Shown piece by piece: positions 6,911 to 15,129 of a stretch of DNA of 64,000 nt. The translations under genes and the position numbers were made by a program. The stretch comes from Thermoguttaceae bacterium (lineage in GTDB: Bacteria; Planctomycetota; Planctomycetia; Pirellulales; Thermoguttaceae), in the NCBI GenBank assembly GCA_017441605.1, contig JAFRXD010000077.1, forward strand, positions 53,404-117,403, in the 5' to 3' direction. Every line of letters starts with the position of its first letter. Position 1 is the first letter of the stretch. Under the pieces are notes generated by a model. That model did not search any database, was not told the origin of the DNA, and saw only the letters and a program-made list of their open reading frames with translations.

Positions 6911-9900
6911 TCAGGTCTCGACGACAACGACCTCCCCGTCGTCGATCGTTTCGGTCGAGCCGGATTCGTCGGTCGTATCGGTCGAAGTCGAGCCGGAATC
7001 GACGCCGGTTTCCTCGCCCGCGTCGGCGGCGAAGTTGGGATCCGCGTAGAGCGCGTCGTAAATCGTGTCGCGGGAATACGCGTCGCGCCAAACCGCGAGA
7101 ACCGTCGCCAGATCGGTCGCCACTTTAGCCCCGGTCGAGCGGCTGCAGAGACGGAACGAAGCGTCGGACGTTTCGCGCTCGACGAACTTGCTCGCCAGAC
7201 GATTGGCGCGAGATTCCGCGCGCGCCATGAGGTCGCTCGGGACTTCGCGCTCGGATTCCGCGGCGAGCGATTCGTAGGCGGTTCCGAGATCCTCGACCTT
7301 GTCGAGGTAATCCGCGTCGGTCTTGGCGTCCGCTTGCGCGAGCGCGATTCGCGCGGCCGCCACCGTTTGGTCGTAGGTCGCGTTCGCCTCTTGGCGCGCG
7401 ACGAGGTACTCGGTCATCGTCGTTTCGCCGGAGACGTAGTCGGCTTTCGCTTCCGCGAGGGCGTCTCGACGCGCCTTGACCGCTTCGAGATAGGCGGTCA
7501 AGTACGATTGCAGGTTGTCCTGATGTTCTTCCGCGCGAGTCTTCGCCGCCTCGGTCCAACCGTCGAACCAATCGCGCCAAGAGTCGTACTCGGTTCGATG
7601 ATAGTTCGGATTCGTAACCGTTACCTCGAAAGAGGTTTCGGCGGATCCGCCGTACTGGACCTCGTAATCGGTCTTGTCGACGACCGTTTTCGCGCCGACT
7701 TTGACCGTCAGAGTTTGCGACTTGACCGTTTCGTCGGCGATATAGTCTTCCGGAACGTCCCAAGTAATCGTTCCCGTTTCGGAGTCGATCGTCATGCCCG
7801 CGGGCGCGCCCTCGCCAAGCGAGTACTCCACGGCGAGGTCGACCGTCTCGACTTTGTAGATCAACTCGCCGTTTTCGTCGGTCTCCGCGGTCGTAACTTG
7901 CTTGGACGCCTTGGCGACGGCGGTAACGGTCAGCGTCTCTCCGGCGCGAACCGTTTGCGCCGGAATCGTTTCGAACGTCGGGTCGATCAGCTCCTCCGTG
8001 TCGACCGCCGCGTTCGCGATCATGATCTCGAACGTCTTTTCGGTCGACTTGCCGTTCTCGTAAACGTTGTCTTCAATCTTTTTGCGCTCGGTCGCTTTGA
8101 CCGTGAATTTGAAGAGCTCGGCGGAGCGATCGCTCGGAATATGGTCTTCCGGAATCGACAGCGTCGCGGTTCCGGTCGCCGGGTCGAACGAGAAGATATC
8201 GGGATAATTGGTTCCGACCAGTTCGTAAACGATCTCGGCGACGCCCTCGGGGTCGGTCGCGGAAATCTCGACGGTATAATCTCTTCCGGTGATCGTCGCG
8301 TCGACTTCGTTCCCGTCGGCGTCGAGAATCTTCATCGCGCCAAAGACGGGCGCGTTGTCGACGTAAGCGGGATTGTTAACGGTCAATTTGAACGACTTCG
8401 TCGAGGAGCCGCTGTAGTCGACGGAGTCGTCCGTCTTGGCGTAAACGGTCGTCGCCTTAGCGGTGATCGTCAGCTCTTTCGACTCGACGTTCTCGCCGCC
8501 GAAGTAGTCGCTTGGAACGCTCCAAGCGATCGTTCCCGACTCCTCGCCGATCGTCATGCCCGTCGGATAGTCGCCGACCAGCGCGTAAACGACCTCGAAC
8601 TCGAGATCCTCTTGCGAGGCTTCGGAGCCCGGATCGATCTCGCCGGACTCCCCGGAACCCGATTCGGATCCCGAGCCTTTAATTTCGGCGGTCGCCTTCA
8701 ATGTAACGGTAAAGGTCGCGCCCGGCTCGGTTTCATGATCCGCGACGTCCTCCCATTCGGGAACGACGCCCTTCGCCTCGTCGTAGTTCGCGTTGTTGAC
8801 GATCAGCGGGAACGATTTAGTCGTCGATTCGCCAGGAACCGAGACCCCGTTCTCGTCGACGGTTGTCGCGGTCGCTTTGATGGAAATCTCGGTTTCGCGG
8901 AATTTCGCGATCGCGCCGGAGAAGTAGTTCGCGGGCGCGGGCCAAGTCAGAACGCCGGTCTCGGCGTCGATTTGCATTCCCTCCGGAACCGTCCCGACGA
9001 GTTCGTAGACGATGGTCGCTTCGGCGGACGCGGGAGAGGTCGCGACGACCGTTTTCTCGAGGAGTTGCCCGGTCGTCGCCTCGAACGAATAATCCTCCGC
9101 GAAAATGGGGGCGGAGCCCACGTTGATCGTAATGTTCGCGGTGGCGACGTTTCCAAGCGCGTCGGTCGCCGCGACGGCGACTTGGTACTGCCCCGCGTCG
9201 TCGGCGACGATATTATCCCAAGAGAGCGCCCCCGCTTCGGTTAGGCTTATAAATCGCGGTCCCGCGTCCGGATTGACTAGGTGGAACGTTATGTCGGAGC
9301 GCTCGACTCCCTCGGAGTCCGCCTTGTTGGTGTGGAGCTGGATCGTTCCGGCGTCCCCGACGTTAAGATCGAGCGTCTTGGTCGCTTCCGCGAACGAGAG
9401 CCCCTCCGTGTCGACGTAGAGACCGACCTTCGCCTCGGCGCTGTACATATTGGCGTATCCCTCCCCGTCGAGGGTCGGAACATATTGCGAAACGCCGAGT
9501 TCGTGCAGCCCGTTCGAAAGCTTGTCGGCCCCTCGGAGTTGGAGCGACAAATTGTAGGTCGCGACGCGGGTCCCGGGGTCGTAAGTTTTCGAAACGGAAG
9601 TCGCGGTGTACTCGGTTCCGTCGACGCGAACGCGAATCGGGGTCGACGTGGTCGCGCCTTCGTCCGCCAGCGAGGAACAATTGACCGTGAAAGAGAGCGC
9701 CGATTCCGACAGATCGCTATTGATTAGCTTGACGCCCCCTTCGAGATCACCGACTTTCGTCGACGAAGAGCTGGTAAGCTCGACCGTCGGCTGCGACGGG
9801 ACGATATTCAATGTTTGCGAGAAGGTCTTGGAATACCCGGTTGTCGACGCGACGACGTTGAGAATCGAGAATTGACCCGCGTAAACTTCGGTGTTGATCG

Positions 9901-11002
9901 TGTAGTCTCCGTCGGACGCGGGGGACTTGACGATCGAGAATCCCTCGACCTCCTCGTCGGCGGTAATCGTATAAGTAATCTTGTTTCCGCCAAACTCGGT
10001 CGGAAGGGAGAATTCGAGCGCGGAGCCCGCGACAACGTCAAAGTTGGTCTCGGCGAGCGCGCGTTGGACGTAAGCCTCGAATCCGTCTTCCCCGACGTAA
10101 ACGGTCGTCTCTTGGAACGCGAGCGCGTCGTCGGAAACGGACGACGAGAAGGAAATCGAGGTTACCCCGTTGGCGTTTTCGTCGGAGACGATTCGCAACG
10201 CGCTTTGCGTTGGATTCTCGACGAAACGAACGCCTTCGATCGTATAGAGATCGACCGGGCTACTAACTTCGCCTTTTTCGTTCGCCACGACCTCGGCGGC
10301 TTCCATTTGGTCGATAACGTCGTACCCGTCGACGACGAATCCAAAGACGTTGTATCCTCCGTCGAGCCAATTGGCGGCGTCGAACAGGACGTAGAACTGA
10401 GCGTCGCTGGTGTTGGGCCCGCTGTTCGCGTAGGCGACCATCCCGCGCCCGCTGTGCGTCAAGACGTCCGAGTGTTCGTCGGCGATCGGTCCAAGATCGG
10501 AACCGTAATATCCGTGACCGTCGCTTGACCCGCCCTGGAACATAAAGCCCGGGTAAATGCGGTGGAACGTCTTACCCTCGTAGTAGTCGTTGAAGACGAG
10601 CTGCTCAAAATGCGAGACCGAATTGGGCGCCTCGTTGTTGAACAGCTGGATCACTATCTCGCCGAGATTGGAAACGGCGCCGCTGGTCGCGTTGGTCTTA
10701 TGGATTTCGATCGCGACTTGGTCGCCGCTAACGAACGACGCGGTCAACCCGTCGACCGAGCTTTGATCGACGAAATCGAGGGGCGTCCCTTCGTAGGCGT
10801 AGTGGTAAGAGTCCGGATTGGCGATCGTGATAACTTCCGGCAAGGTCTCGAAACCCGCCGCGTCGAGCATTTGGCGCTCTTCCAACGCTTCGAAGACGAC
10901 TCGGCGGCGATTTCCAACCGGCTTGCGCGAACCGGCGGCGCGAATCTTGGAGAAGATGGACTTAATGGAGCTCGATTGATTCTTTTTGGCCGAAAAACTC
11001 AT
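6911..11002 (-). CDS. Large LEPR-XLL surface protein with cyclophilin domain and Ig-like repeats
   Basis: 1363 residues. Near residue 40, VVFEALEERQMLDAAG is a LEPR-XLL-type planctomycete motif, linked to export of very large surface proteins. Residues ~90-240 form a cyclophilin peptidyl-prolyl isomerase domain with the active-site strand KTFHRIYPGFMFQGG (Arg, Phe and Gln present) and SDAQFYVLFD, so activity is plausible. The middle holds cadherin/He_PIG-type Ig-like modules; at least four share a core such as YELVGTVPEGMQIDAETG followed by a Trp or Ala-Trp strand. The last ~250 residues are helical and charged. An exported foldase or adhesin-like wall protein is inferred. The gene ends at the terminator at 6843-6869 and is transcribed away from the ABC gene. 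Confidence 0.8.
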   Translation of the reverse strand: MSFSAKKNQSSSIKSIFSKIRAAGSRKPVGNRRRVVFEALEERQMLDAAGFETLPEVITIANPDSYHYAYEGTPLDFVDQSSVDGLTASFVSGDQVAIEIHKTNATSGAVSNLGEIVIQLFNNEAPNSVSHFEQLVFNDYYEGKTFHRIYPGFMFQGGSSDGHGYYGSDLGPIADEHSDVLTHSGRGMVAYANSGPNTSDAQFYVLFDAANWLDGGYNVFGFVVDGYDVIDQMEAAEVVANEKGEVSSPVDLYTIEGVRFVENPTQSALRIVSDENANGVTSISFSSSVSDDALAFQETTVYVGEDGFEAYVQRALAETNFDVVAGSALEFSLPTEFGGNKITYTITADEEVEGFSIVKSPASDGDYTINTEVYAGQFSILNVVASTTGYSKTFSQTLNIVPSQPTVELTSSSSTKVGDLEGGVKLINSDLSESALSFTVNCSSLADEGATTSTPIRVRVDGTEYTATSVSKTYDPGTRVATYNLSLQLRGADKLSNGLHELGVSQYVPTLDGEGYANMYSAEAKVGLYVDTEGLSFAEATKTLDLNVGDAGTIQLHTNKADSEGVERSDITFHLVNPDAGPRFISLTEAGALSWDNIVADDAGQYQVAVAATDALGNVATANITINVGSAPIFAEDYSFEATTGQLLEKTVVATSPASAEATIVYELVGTVPEGMQIDAETGVLTWPAPANYFSGAIAKFRETEISIKATATTVDENGVSVPGESTTKSFPLIVNNANYDEAKGVVPEWEDVADHETEPGATFTVTLKATAEIKGSGSESGSGESGEIDPGSEASQEDLEFEVVYALVGDYPTGMTIGEESGTIAWSVPSDYFGGENVESKELTITAKATTVYAKTDDSVDYSGSSTKSFKLTVNNPAYVDNAPVFGAMKILDADGNEVDATITGRDYTVEISATDPEGVAEIVYELVGTNYPDIFSFDPATGTATLSIPEDHIPSDRSAELFKFTVKATERKKIEDNVYENGKSTEKTFEIMIANAAVDTEELIDPTFETIPAQTVRAGETLTVTAVAKASKQVTTAETDENGELIYKVETVDLAVEYSLGEGAPAGMTIDSETGTITWDVPEDYIADETVKSQTLTVKVGAKTVVDKTDYEVQYGGSAETSFEVTVTNPNYHRTEYDSWRDWFDGWTEAAKTRAEEHQDNLQSYLTAYLEAVKARRDALAEAKADYVSGETTMTEYLVARQEANATYDQTVAAARIALAQADAKTDADYLDKVEDLGTAYESLAAESEREVPSDLMARAESRANRLASKFVERETSDASFRLCSRSTGAKVATDLATVLAVWRDAYSRDTIYDALYADPNFAADAGEETGVDSGSTSTDTTDESGSTETIDDGEVVVVET

Positions 11003-11229
11003 TTTTTCATTCCTTATCGCGAGGACTCGACCTCTAGGTCCCGTTCCTCGCCGCTGACGAAAGCGTTCGCTCGCTTGCGCGGCTTGCGCTTACTGTCTAT
11101 TTCAAAAGCGTCCCGCTTTTTCGCTATATTGGCGAATCTCGCCCAAGTTATCAATAGCGATTCGCTCGCGCGACCGACCGACGGAGAGAAGCGCGCCCCG
11201 CCTAATTTAGACTCGCCGTCCCCGTCAAA

Positions 11230-11250
11230 GTTTCAACGACGCGTTGAAAC
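11230..11250. promoter_or_regulatory. Inverted repeat, possible operator or leader hairpin
   Basis: GTTTCAAC (11230-11237) and its exact complement GTTGAAAC (11243-11250) flank a 5-base spacer, about 22 bases downstream of the putative minus-strand -10 of the surface-protein gene. It could be an operator or a leader stem-loop. No T-run follows, so a terminator is unlikely. Confidence 0.35.
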
Positions 11251-11360
11251 GCCTCTATCTTACCGCTCTTTATTATAGGCAAAATAGATAAAATGTATTT
11301 AACTATTCGGCTAAAATCGAAAAAAACTTGGTCTCAAAAGGTTCAAATTTTAAAAAACGC

Positions 11361-11389
11361 TTGAAAAAACCCCCAATTTAAGATAAAAT
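11361..11389 (+). promoter_or_regulatory. Sigma-70-type promoter for the ABC ATPase gene
   Basis: TTGAAA (11361-11366), a 17-base spacer and TAAAAT (11384-11389) lie 80 bases before the ABC ATPase start, inside an AT-rich stretch. Confidence 0.55.
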
Positions 11390-11468
11390 CGCGTGCAAAC
11401 GCGTCGAATATGCCAACGATTCCTCGCGGAATCTTGGACGCGACTTTGAATAGGCGAGAAAAGACGAG

Positions 11469-12170
11469 ATGCTTGAACTTAAGAATTTAAAGAAATCGTA
11501 CAAAGAGCCGGACGGGGGCGAATTGCCCATTTTGGACGTTCCGCGCTGGAGCGTGGACGCGGGGGAACAGGTCGTCGTGGTCGGACCGAGCGGTTGCGGC
11601 AAAACGACCCTCTTGCACATCATCGCGGGAATTCTCCGACCCACCTCGGGGCAAGTCCTGATCGACGGATGGAACACCGCCCTCCTCAACGAGTCGGAGC
11701 GCGACCAATTCCGCGCGCGGCGCATCGGGTACGTTTTCCAGACGTTCAATCTTCTCCCGAGTTTCTCGGCCCTAGAGAACGTGCAGCTCGGCATGGCGTT
11801 CGCGGGCCGAGGCCACGACCGCAAGCGCGCGATCGACCTTCTGGAGCGCGTCGGGCTCGGGCATCGACTCCACCACAAGCCCGGACAGATGAGCGTCGGG
11901 GAACAGCAGCGCGTCTCCGTGGCCCGAGCCCTCGCCAATAAGCCCAAGCTCGTCCTCGCCGACGAGCCGACCGCGAACGTCGACGTCGGGAACCAGCAGC
12001 TCGTCGTCGACATGCTCCGCAACACCTGCCGCGACGAAAACGTCGCCCTGATTCTGGTCACCCACTCCCCCGCCGTCGCCGACCAATTCGAGCGCGTCGA
12101 CTTGCTCACCGACGTCAACTTGGTCGCGAAGCAAAAATTGGCCGAGCAGGACCATGACGTCCTGCGATAG
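11469..12170 (+). CDS. ABC transporter ATP-binding protein, LolD/MacB-type
   Basis: 233 residues, one complete ABC ATPase domain. Walker A is GPSGCGKTT near residue 40, the Q-loop region is YVFQTFNLLPSFSALENV, the signature is MSVGEQQRVSVARAL, and Walker B is LVLADEPTANVD with a His switch in THSP. 'FQTFNLLP..SALENV' places it in the LolD/MacB/FtsE group, which powers lipoprotein release or mechanotransmission by a FtsX-like permease. No permease gene is adjacent and a terminator follows at once, so the partner is encoded elsewhere. The substrate is unknown. Confidence 0.85.
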   Translation: MLELKNLKKSYKEPDGGELPILDVPRWSVDAGEQVVVVGPSGCGKTTLLHIIAGILRPTSGQVLIDGWNTALLNESERDQFRARRIGYVFQTFNLLPSFSALENVQLGMAFAGRGHDRKRAIDLLERVGLGHRLHHKPGQMSVGEQQRVSVARALANKPKLVLADEPTANVDVGNQQLVVDMLRNTCRDENVALILVTHSPAVADQFERVDLLTDVNLVAKQKLAEQDHDVLR

Positions 12171-12185
12171 TCGCGCCTAAAAAGA

Positions 12186-12218
12186 AAGCCGCGCCCTCGA
12201 CTAACGACGGCGCGGCTT
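12186..12218. terminator. Intrinsic terminator after the ABC ATPase gene
   Basis: A perfect 10-bp stem (12186-12195 with 12209-12218) lies 15 bases after the ABC stop codon and just beyond the 3' end of the minus-strand tRNA-Val. It can serve both converging transcripts, although the T-run is short. Confidence 0.7.
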
Positions 12219-12220
12219 AG

Positions 12221-12295
12221 TGGATCGTGTTGGATTCGAACCGGCGACCTTCTGGGTGTAAACCAGACGCTCTAACCAAACTGAGCTAACGATCC
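12221..12295 (-). tRNA. tRNA-Val (anticodon TAC)
   Basis: Read on the minus strand, the acceptor stem GGATCGT pairs with ACGATCC. The D arm (AGCTCAGTTTGGTTAGAGC), an anticodon stem TCTGG/CCAGA with loop TTTACAC, and the T arm with GGTTCGAATCC are all present. The anticodon TAC decodes valine GTA/GTG codons. CCA is not encoded. It stands alone, with a hairpin just after its 3' end. Confidence 0.95.
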
Positions 12296-12370
12296 TTACC
12301 TCAAACCATTCTAACGGACGAATTCTTTTTGTCAAGCGCGCGAAACGCCGAGCCGACGGGAGTCGATTAG

Positions 12371-12871
12371 ATGAAATCGCGAATACTTGGCGGAACCGAC
12401 GACCCCGGGCTGCTCGCGCTCGGAATCGCCGGAATCGCGATCGCTTTTTCGATTTGGCAGTTCCGGATTCAGTTGGACAAAGTCCTTCGCCCCGACTTCT
12501 ATTTCGCGAACGACACGGATCGAGAGCGCCGCTTTCACAAGCGCCAGGCGTTTCGACGAACGCAAATCGCGGTTCTGGCGGGGTTGTTCGGCGTCTGCAT
12601 GCTCTTGGGGCTTTACGTCTCCCCCGAGGCCCGACCCTCCGCCTGGGGAATCGTTTGGACCTTGGCGCTTTTGTTCCTCGCGTGGGGCGGGATTCTGACC
12701 CTCGTCGACGCCCTTTCGATTCGGCTTCATTTCGGCGCGGAGCTCGATAAGCGCCGCGCCGAAAAACTCGCCCTCGACTACAAAATGAGGCGGTTCCAAG
12801 AGCAAAGTCTAAAAGAGTTGGACGAGGCGAAAAAACTCGCCGAAGCCGAGGAAAACGAATCGACAAACTAA
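12371..12871 (+). CDS. Small membrane protein of unknown function
   Basis: 166 residues with three hydrophobic stretches: LLALGIAGIAIAFSIWQF (about 18-35), VLAGLFGVCMLLGLYV (about 63-78) and WGIVWTLALLFLAWGGIL (about 93-110). The C-terminal third is charged and probably a coiled coil (KMRRFQEQSLKELDEAKKLAEAEE). The order of helices followed by a cytosolic coiled coil is seen. No family was recognised. The stop codon sits in a duplicated segment shared with the start of the next gene. A role in the envelope is the most that can be said. Confidence 0.6.
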   Translation: MKSRILGGTDDPGLLALGIAGIAIAFSIWQFRIQLDKVLRPDFYFANDTDRERRFHKRQAFRRTQIAVLAGLFGVCMLLGLYVSPEARPSAWGIVWTLALLFLAWGGILTLVDALSIRLHFGAELDKRRAEKLALDYKMRRFQEQSLKELDEAKKLAEAEENESTN

Positions 12872-12955
12872 CTCATGGCGGAAATCCCTCAAAACCTTTA
12901 GCGCGAAATTGACAACTCAACGTCTGTAACCCATGGCGGAAATCCCTCAGAACTT
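12869..12955 (+). repeat. 29-bp direct repeat duplicating a start-codon context
   Basis: 12869-12897 and 12927-12955 are near-identical copies 58 bases apart. Each includes TAAC, a 2-base spacer and ATGGCGGAAATCCCTCA. The first copy contains the stop codon of the membrane-protein gene and an 8-codon mini-frame (MAEIPQNL, 12875-12901). The second provides the start of the DOMON-like gene. Confidence 0.75.
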
Positions 12956-13652
12956 CTTATTTCGCTTTCGCTTTCCCGTCGAAAAAGCCCCGAAAGAGGC
13001 GTTTCGCGGACAGTTGAGGCCCGAGGCCCTCGACGCGTCGTTCGGCGTTCCCTTCTGGTCCCGTCATCAGCCCCCCGACGGGTTCGAGAAAAGGGTCGGC
13101 GAGCCGGGCCTCCTAACTCCGCGAGGCCCGGAAAATCGGGATATTTTCGATTTCCGCTTCGGTTGGGCATCGGAGGGAATCCTCTTTACGATCGTTGTCG
13201 CGAAAAAGAAGAACCAGCGACCCTTCTGGCGCCGCGGGGAGCTTCGGTCCGCCGACTGCGTCAGGCTCTGCCTCGACTGCAGAGACGTCAAAGACGCGCG
13301 CCGCGCCAATAAATACTGCCACAAGTTCGTCTTCTATCCCTTCGTCGGCGAGTCCCCCAACGCGATCGAGCCCGGCGCGCAATGGGTCCCGATCGAGCGC
13401 GCCAAATCGACCCCGAACTCCGTCGACGTCGCCGACTTCAAACTAAGCGCCGAAAAGCGCCCGGACGGGTACGCCTTCTCGGCGTTTATTCCCGGATCCT
13501 CCCTCACCGGCTACGACGCCTACGATATGAGGCGAATCGGGATCCACTACGTCGTTCGCGACTCGTATCACGGAGGATTCGTCCTGCAATACGCCGAGCC
13601 GACTCCCTGCGAGGACGACCCGTCCCTCTGGGCGACGTTCGCGTTTAAGTAA
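12933..13652 (+). CDS. DOMON/CBM9-like domain protein
   Basis: 239 residues without a signal peptide or membrane segment. The layout resembles CBM9-like DOMON proteins: a beta-sandwich with FDFRFGWASEGILFTIVVAKK, then SADCVRLCLDCRDVKDARRAN and KFVFYPF, ending with YAFSAFIPGSSLTGYDAYD. Such domains bind sugars or haem in secreted enzymes. Here it stands alone and apparently cytosolic, so the ligand is unknown. The chosen ATG is embedded in a direct repeat; no better in-frame start with a ribosome site was found. The next gene starts 33 bases later. Confidence 0.55.
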   Translation: MAEIPQNFLFRFRFPVEKAPKEAFRGQLRPEALDASFGVPFWSRHQPPDGFEKRVGEPGLLTPRGPENRDIFDFRFGWASEGILFTIVVAKKKNQRPFWRRGELRSADCVRLCLDCRDVKDARRANKYCHKFVFYPFVGESPNAIEPGAQWVPIERAKSTPNSVDVADFKLSAEKRPDGYAFSAFIPGSSLTGYDAYDMRRIGIHYVVRDSYHGGFVLQYAEPTPCEDDPSLWATFAFK

Positions 13653-13685
13653 ATTGGCGCTTTTCGTCGAGATAAGGAGAATCGA

Positions 13686-13919
13686 ATGCCCCTCAATCTA
13701 GGCGGTTCCGACAAGGGTAAACTAGGAAAAATGGACAAGGCCGCCCTCTTGCTCGCGATCGGAAATACGGTGACAAAACGTTTTCCGAACGAAACCGCGA
13801 TGGCGGCGGCTTGGAAGGGAGGCTTGGCCCTCAAAGACCTCTCGCAATTGGAGCGACTCTTGGTCTTGAGCGCTCGCTGCGCGACATTCCAAGAATTTCA
13901 GAACTCGCTTCATAAGTAG
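13686..13919 (+). CDS. Small conserved-looking hypothetical protein
   Basis: 77 residues, soluble, with an N-terminal MPLNLGGSDKGKLGKMDK followed by helical segments (AALLLAIGNTVTKRF, LSQLERLLVLSARCATFQEFQ). The ATG is preceded by AAGGAG at good spacing. No family was recognised. It lies 79 bases upstream of the MoxR ATPase gene on the same strand and may share its transcript, so it could be a small accessory part of that system, but nothing in the sequence proves it. Confidence 0.55.
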   Translation: MPLNLGGSDKGKLGKMDKAALLLAIGNTVTKRFPNETAMAAAWKGGLALKDLSQLERLLVLSARCATFQEFQNSLHK

Positions 13920-13998
13920 CGCGTTCGCGCAAACGATCGTCGTTTTTTATTGTCCCCCAACGACCGCGACTCGCGTCCCGGAGAAAGGCGTCGAAACT

Positions 13999-15117
13999 AT
14001 GGCCAAAAAAACGCAAGCGCCCAAAGACGAAACCAAGAGCGAAGAAATCAAAAACGTCGTTCGACGACACGCCGAGGAGGAGTTCGCCGAAGAGCTCGCC
14101 GCCCTTGTCGAAGAGGACGAGGGATATAAGCCGAGCAATTGGAAACTCTCCCCGAAGTCGGTTAAGTTGTTTATTCTCGGGGGAAAGACCCCGAAGGGAA
14201 AGGAGATTTCTCCCAAGTATTTCGGACCGGAGCGGCTAATCGAGCTGGCGATCGGATCCCTCGCGACCGACCGCGCCCTGCTGCTCTACGGCATGCCCGG
14301 GACCGGCAAGTCTTGGTTGAGCGAGAATTTGGCGGCGGCGATTAGCGGAAAGTCGACCCTCCTGATCCAAGCGACCGCCGGAACCGACGAGGCCGCCCTG
14401 CGATACGGATGGAACTACGCGAAGCTCATCGCCGAGGGGCAGACCCTCGACGCGATCGTCGAAAGCCCCACGATGCGCGGCATGCGCGAAGGGAGCCTCG
14501 TGCGAATCGAGGAGCTCACCCGCGCCGCCGGCGACGTCCAGGACGCCCTGATCACGATCCTCTCGGAAAAGACCCTCCCGATTCCCGAGCTCACGACCGA
14601 AGTCCAAGCTCAAAAGGGATTTAATATCATCGCGACCGCCAACGACCGCGACCGCGGCGTGAACGAGCTCTCCAAGGCCCTCGAGCGCCGATTCGCGTTC
14701 GTGGTTCTGCCCGCCCCGAACTCCCTCGAAGAAGAGGTCAAGATCGTGGCCTCGCGCGTCGAGAAATTGGGCCGAGCCCTCGAGGCGCCCCCCGTCGCGA
14801 CCGCCATGGAGGAAATCCAGCGCGTCGTAACGATCTTCCGCGAGCTCCGCGCCGGCGCTACCCTCGACGGCAAAACCCAGCTAAAGAAGCCCTCGTCGAT
14901 TCTCTCTCCCGGCGAGGCGATTTCCGTGGTGAACAACGGGGTCGCGATGGCGGGCTATTTCGGAGACGGCGTTCTCCGCGCGACCGATCTAGCCCCGGGA
15001 ATCGTCGGCGCGGTCGTCAAAGAGGAGTCCGACCGCCCGATCTGGAAAGAATATACCGAGACGATCGTCAAAGGCAGATGGCCCGATATGCATAAAGCGC
15101 TAAAAGACGTCGAATAA
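13999..15117 (+). CDS. MoxR-type AAA+ ATPase
   Basis: 372 residues with one AAA+ module. Walker A is GMPGTGKS (98-105), Walker B-like LVRIEE is at 167-172, sensor 1 is in IIATAND (211-216), and the arginine-finger segment ALERRF is near 227-232. The helical bundle and lid follow to the end, and the first ~50 residues are charged. MoxR proteins are remodelling ATPases that work with VWA-domain partners, here probably the protein at 37024-38262. The gene lies upstream of a SWIM/DUF5691-like/DUF5682/VWA set and resembles E. coli yehL in sequence type and company. kdsD, on the other strand, separates it from the rest. ATP hydrolysis residues look intact. Confidence 0.85.
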   Translation: MAKKTQAPKDETKSEEIKNVVRRHAEEEFAEELAALVEEDEGYKPSNWKLSPKSVKLFILGGKTPKGKEISPKYFGPERLIELAIGSLATDRALLLYGMPGTGKSWLSENLAAAISGKSTLLIQATAGTDEAALRYGWNYAKLIAEGQTLDAIVESPTMRGMREGSLVRIEELTRAAGDVQDALITILSEKTLPIPELTTEVQAQKGFNIIATANDRDRGVNELSKALERRFAFVVLPAPNSLEEEVKIVASRVEKLGRALEAPPVATAMEEIQRVVTIFRELRAGATLDGKTQLKKPSSILSPGEAISVVNNGVAMAGYFGDGVLRATDLAPGIVGAVVKEESDRPIWKEYTETIVKGRWPDMHKALKDVE

Positions 15118-15129
15118 ACCCCGCGCGTT

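Larger units (their letters stand above)
11003..11468. other. Divergent intergenic region with AT-rich promoter stretch
   Basis: These 466 bases separate the LEPR-XLL gene (leftward) from the ABC ATPase (rightward). No gene was recognised. The right half is strikingly AT-rich for this genome. It carries the ABC promoter (11361-11389), a minus-strand TATAAT (11277-11272) that could serve the surface-protein gene through a ~270-base leader, and an 8-bp inverted repeat (11230-11250). Confidence 0.6.

Noticed and set aside
7334..9244. 636-codon open frame on the plus strand
   Set aside because: It is antisense to the LEPR-XLL/cyclophilin gene; its Arg/Val/Gly-rich composition without any domain is the usual complement of GC-rich coding DNA.
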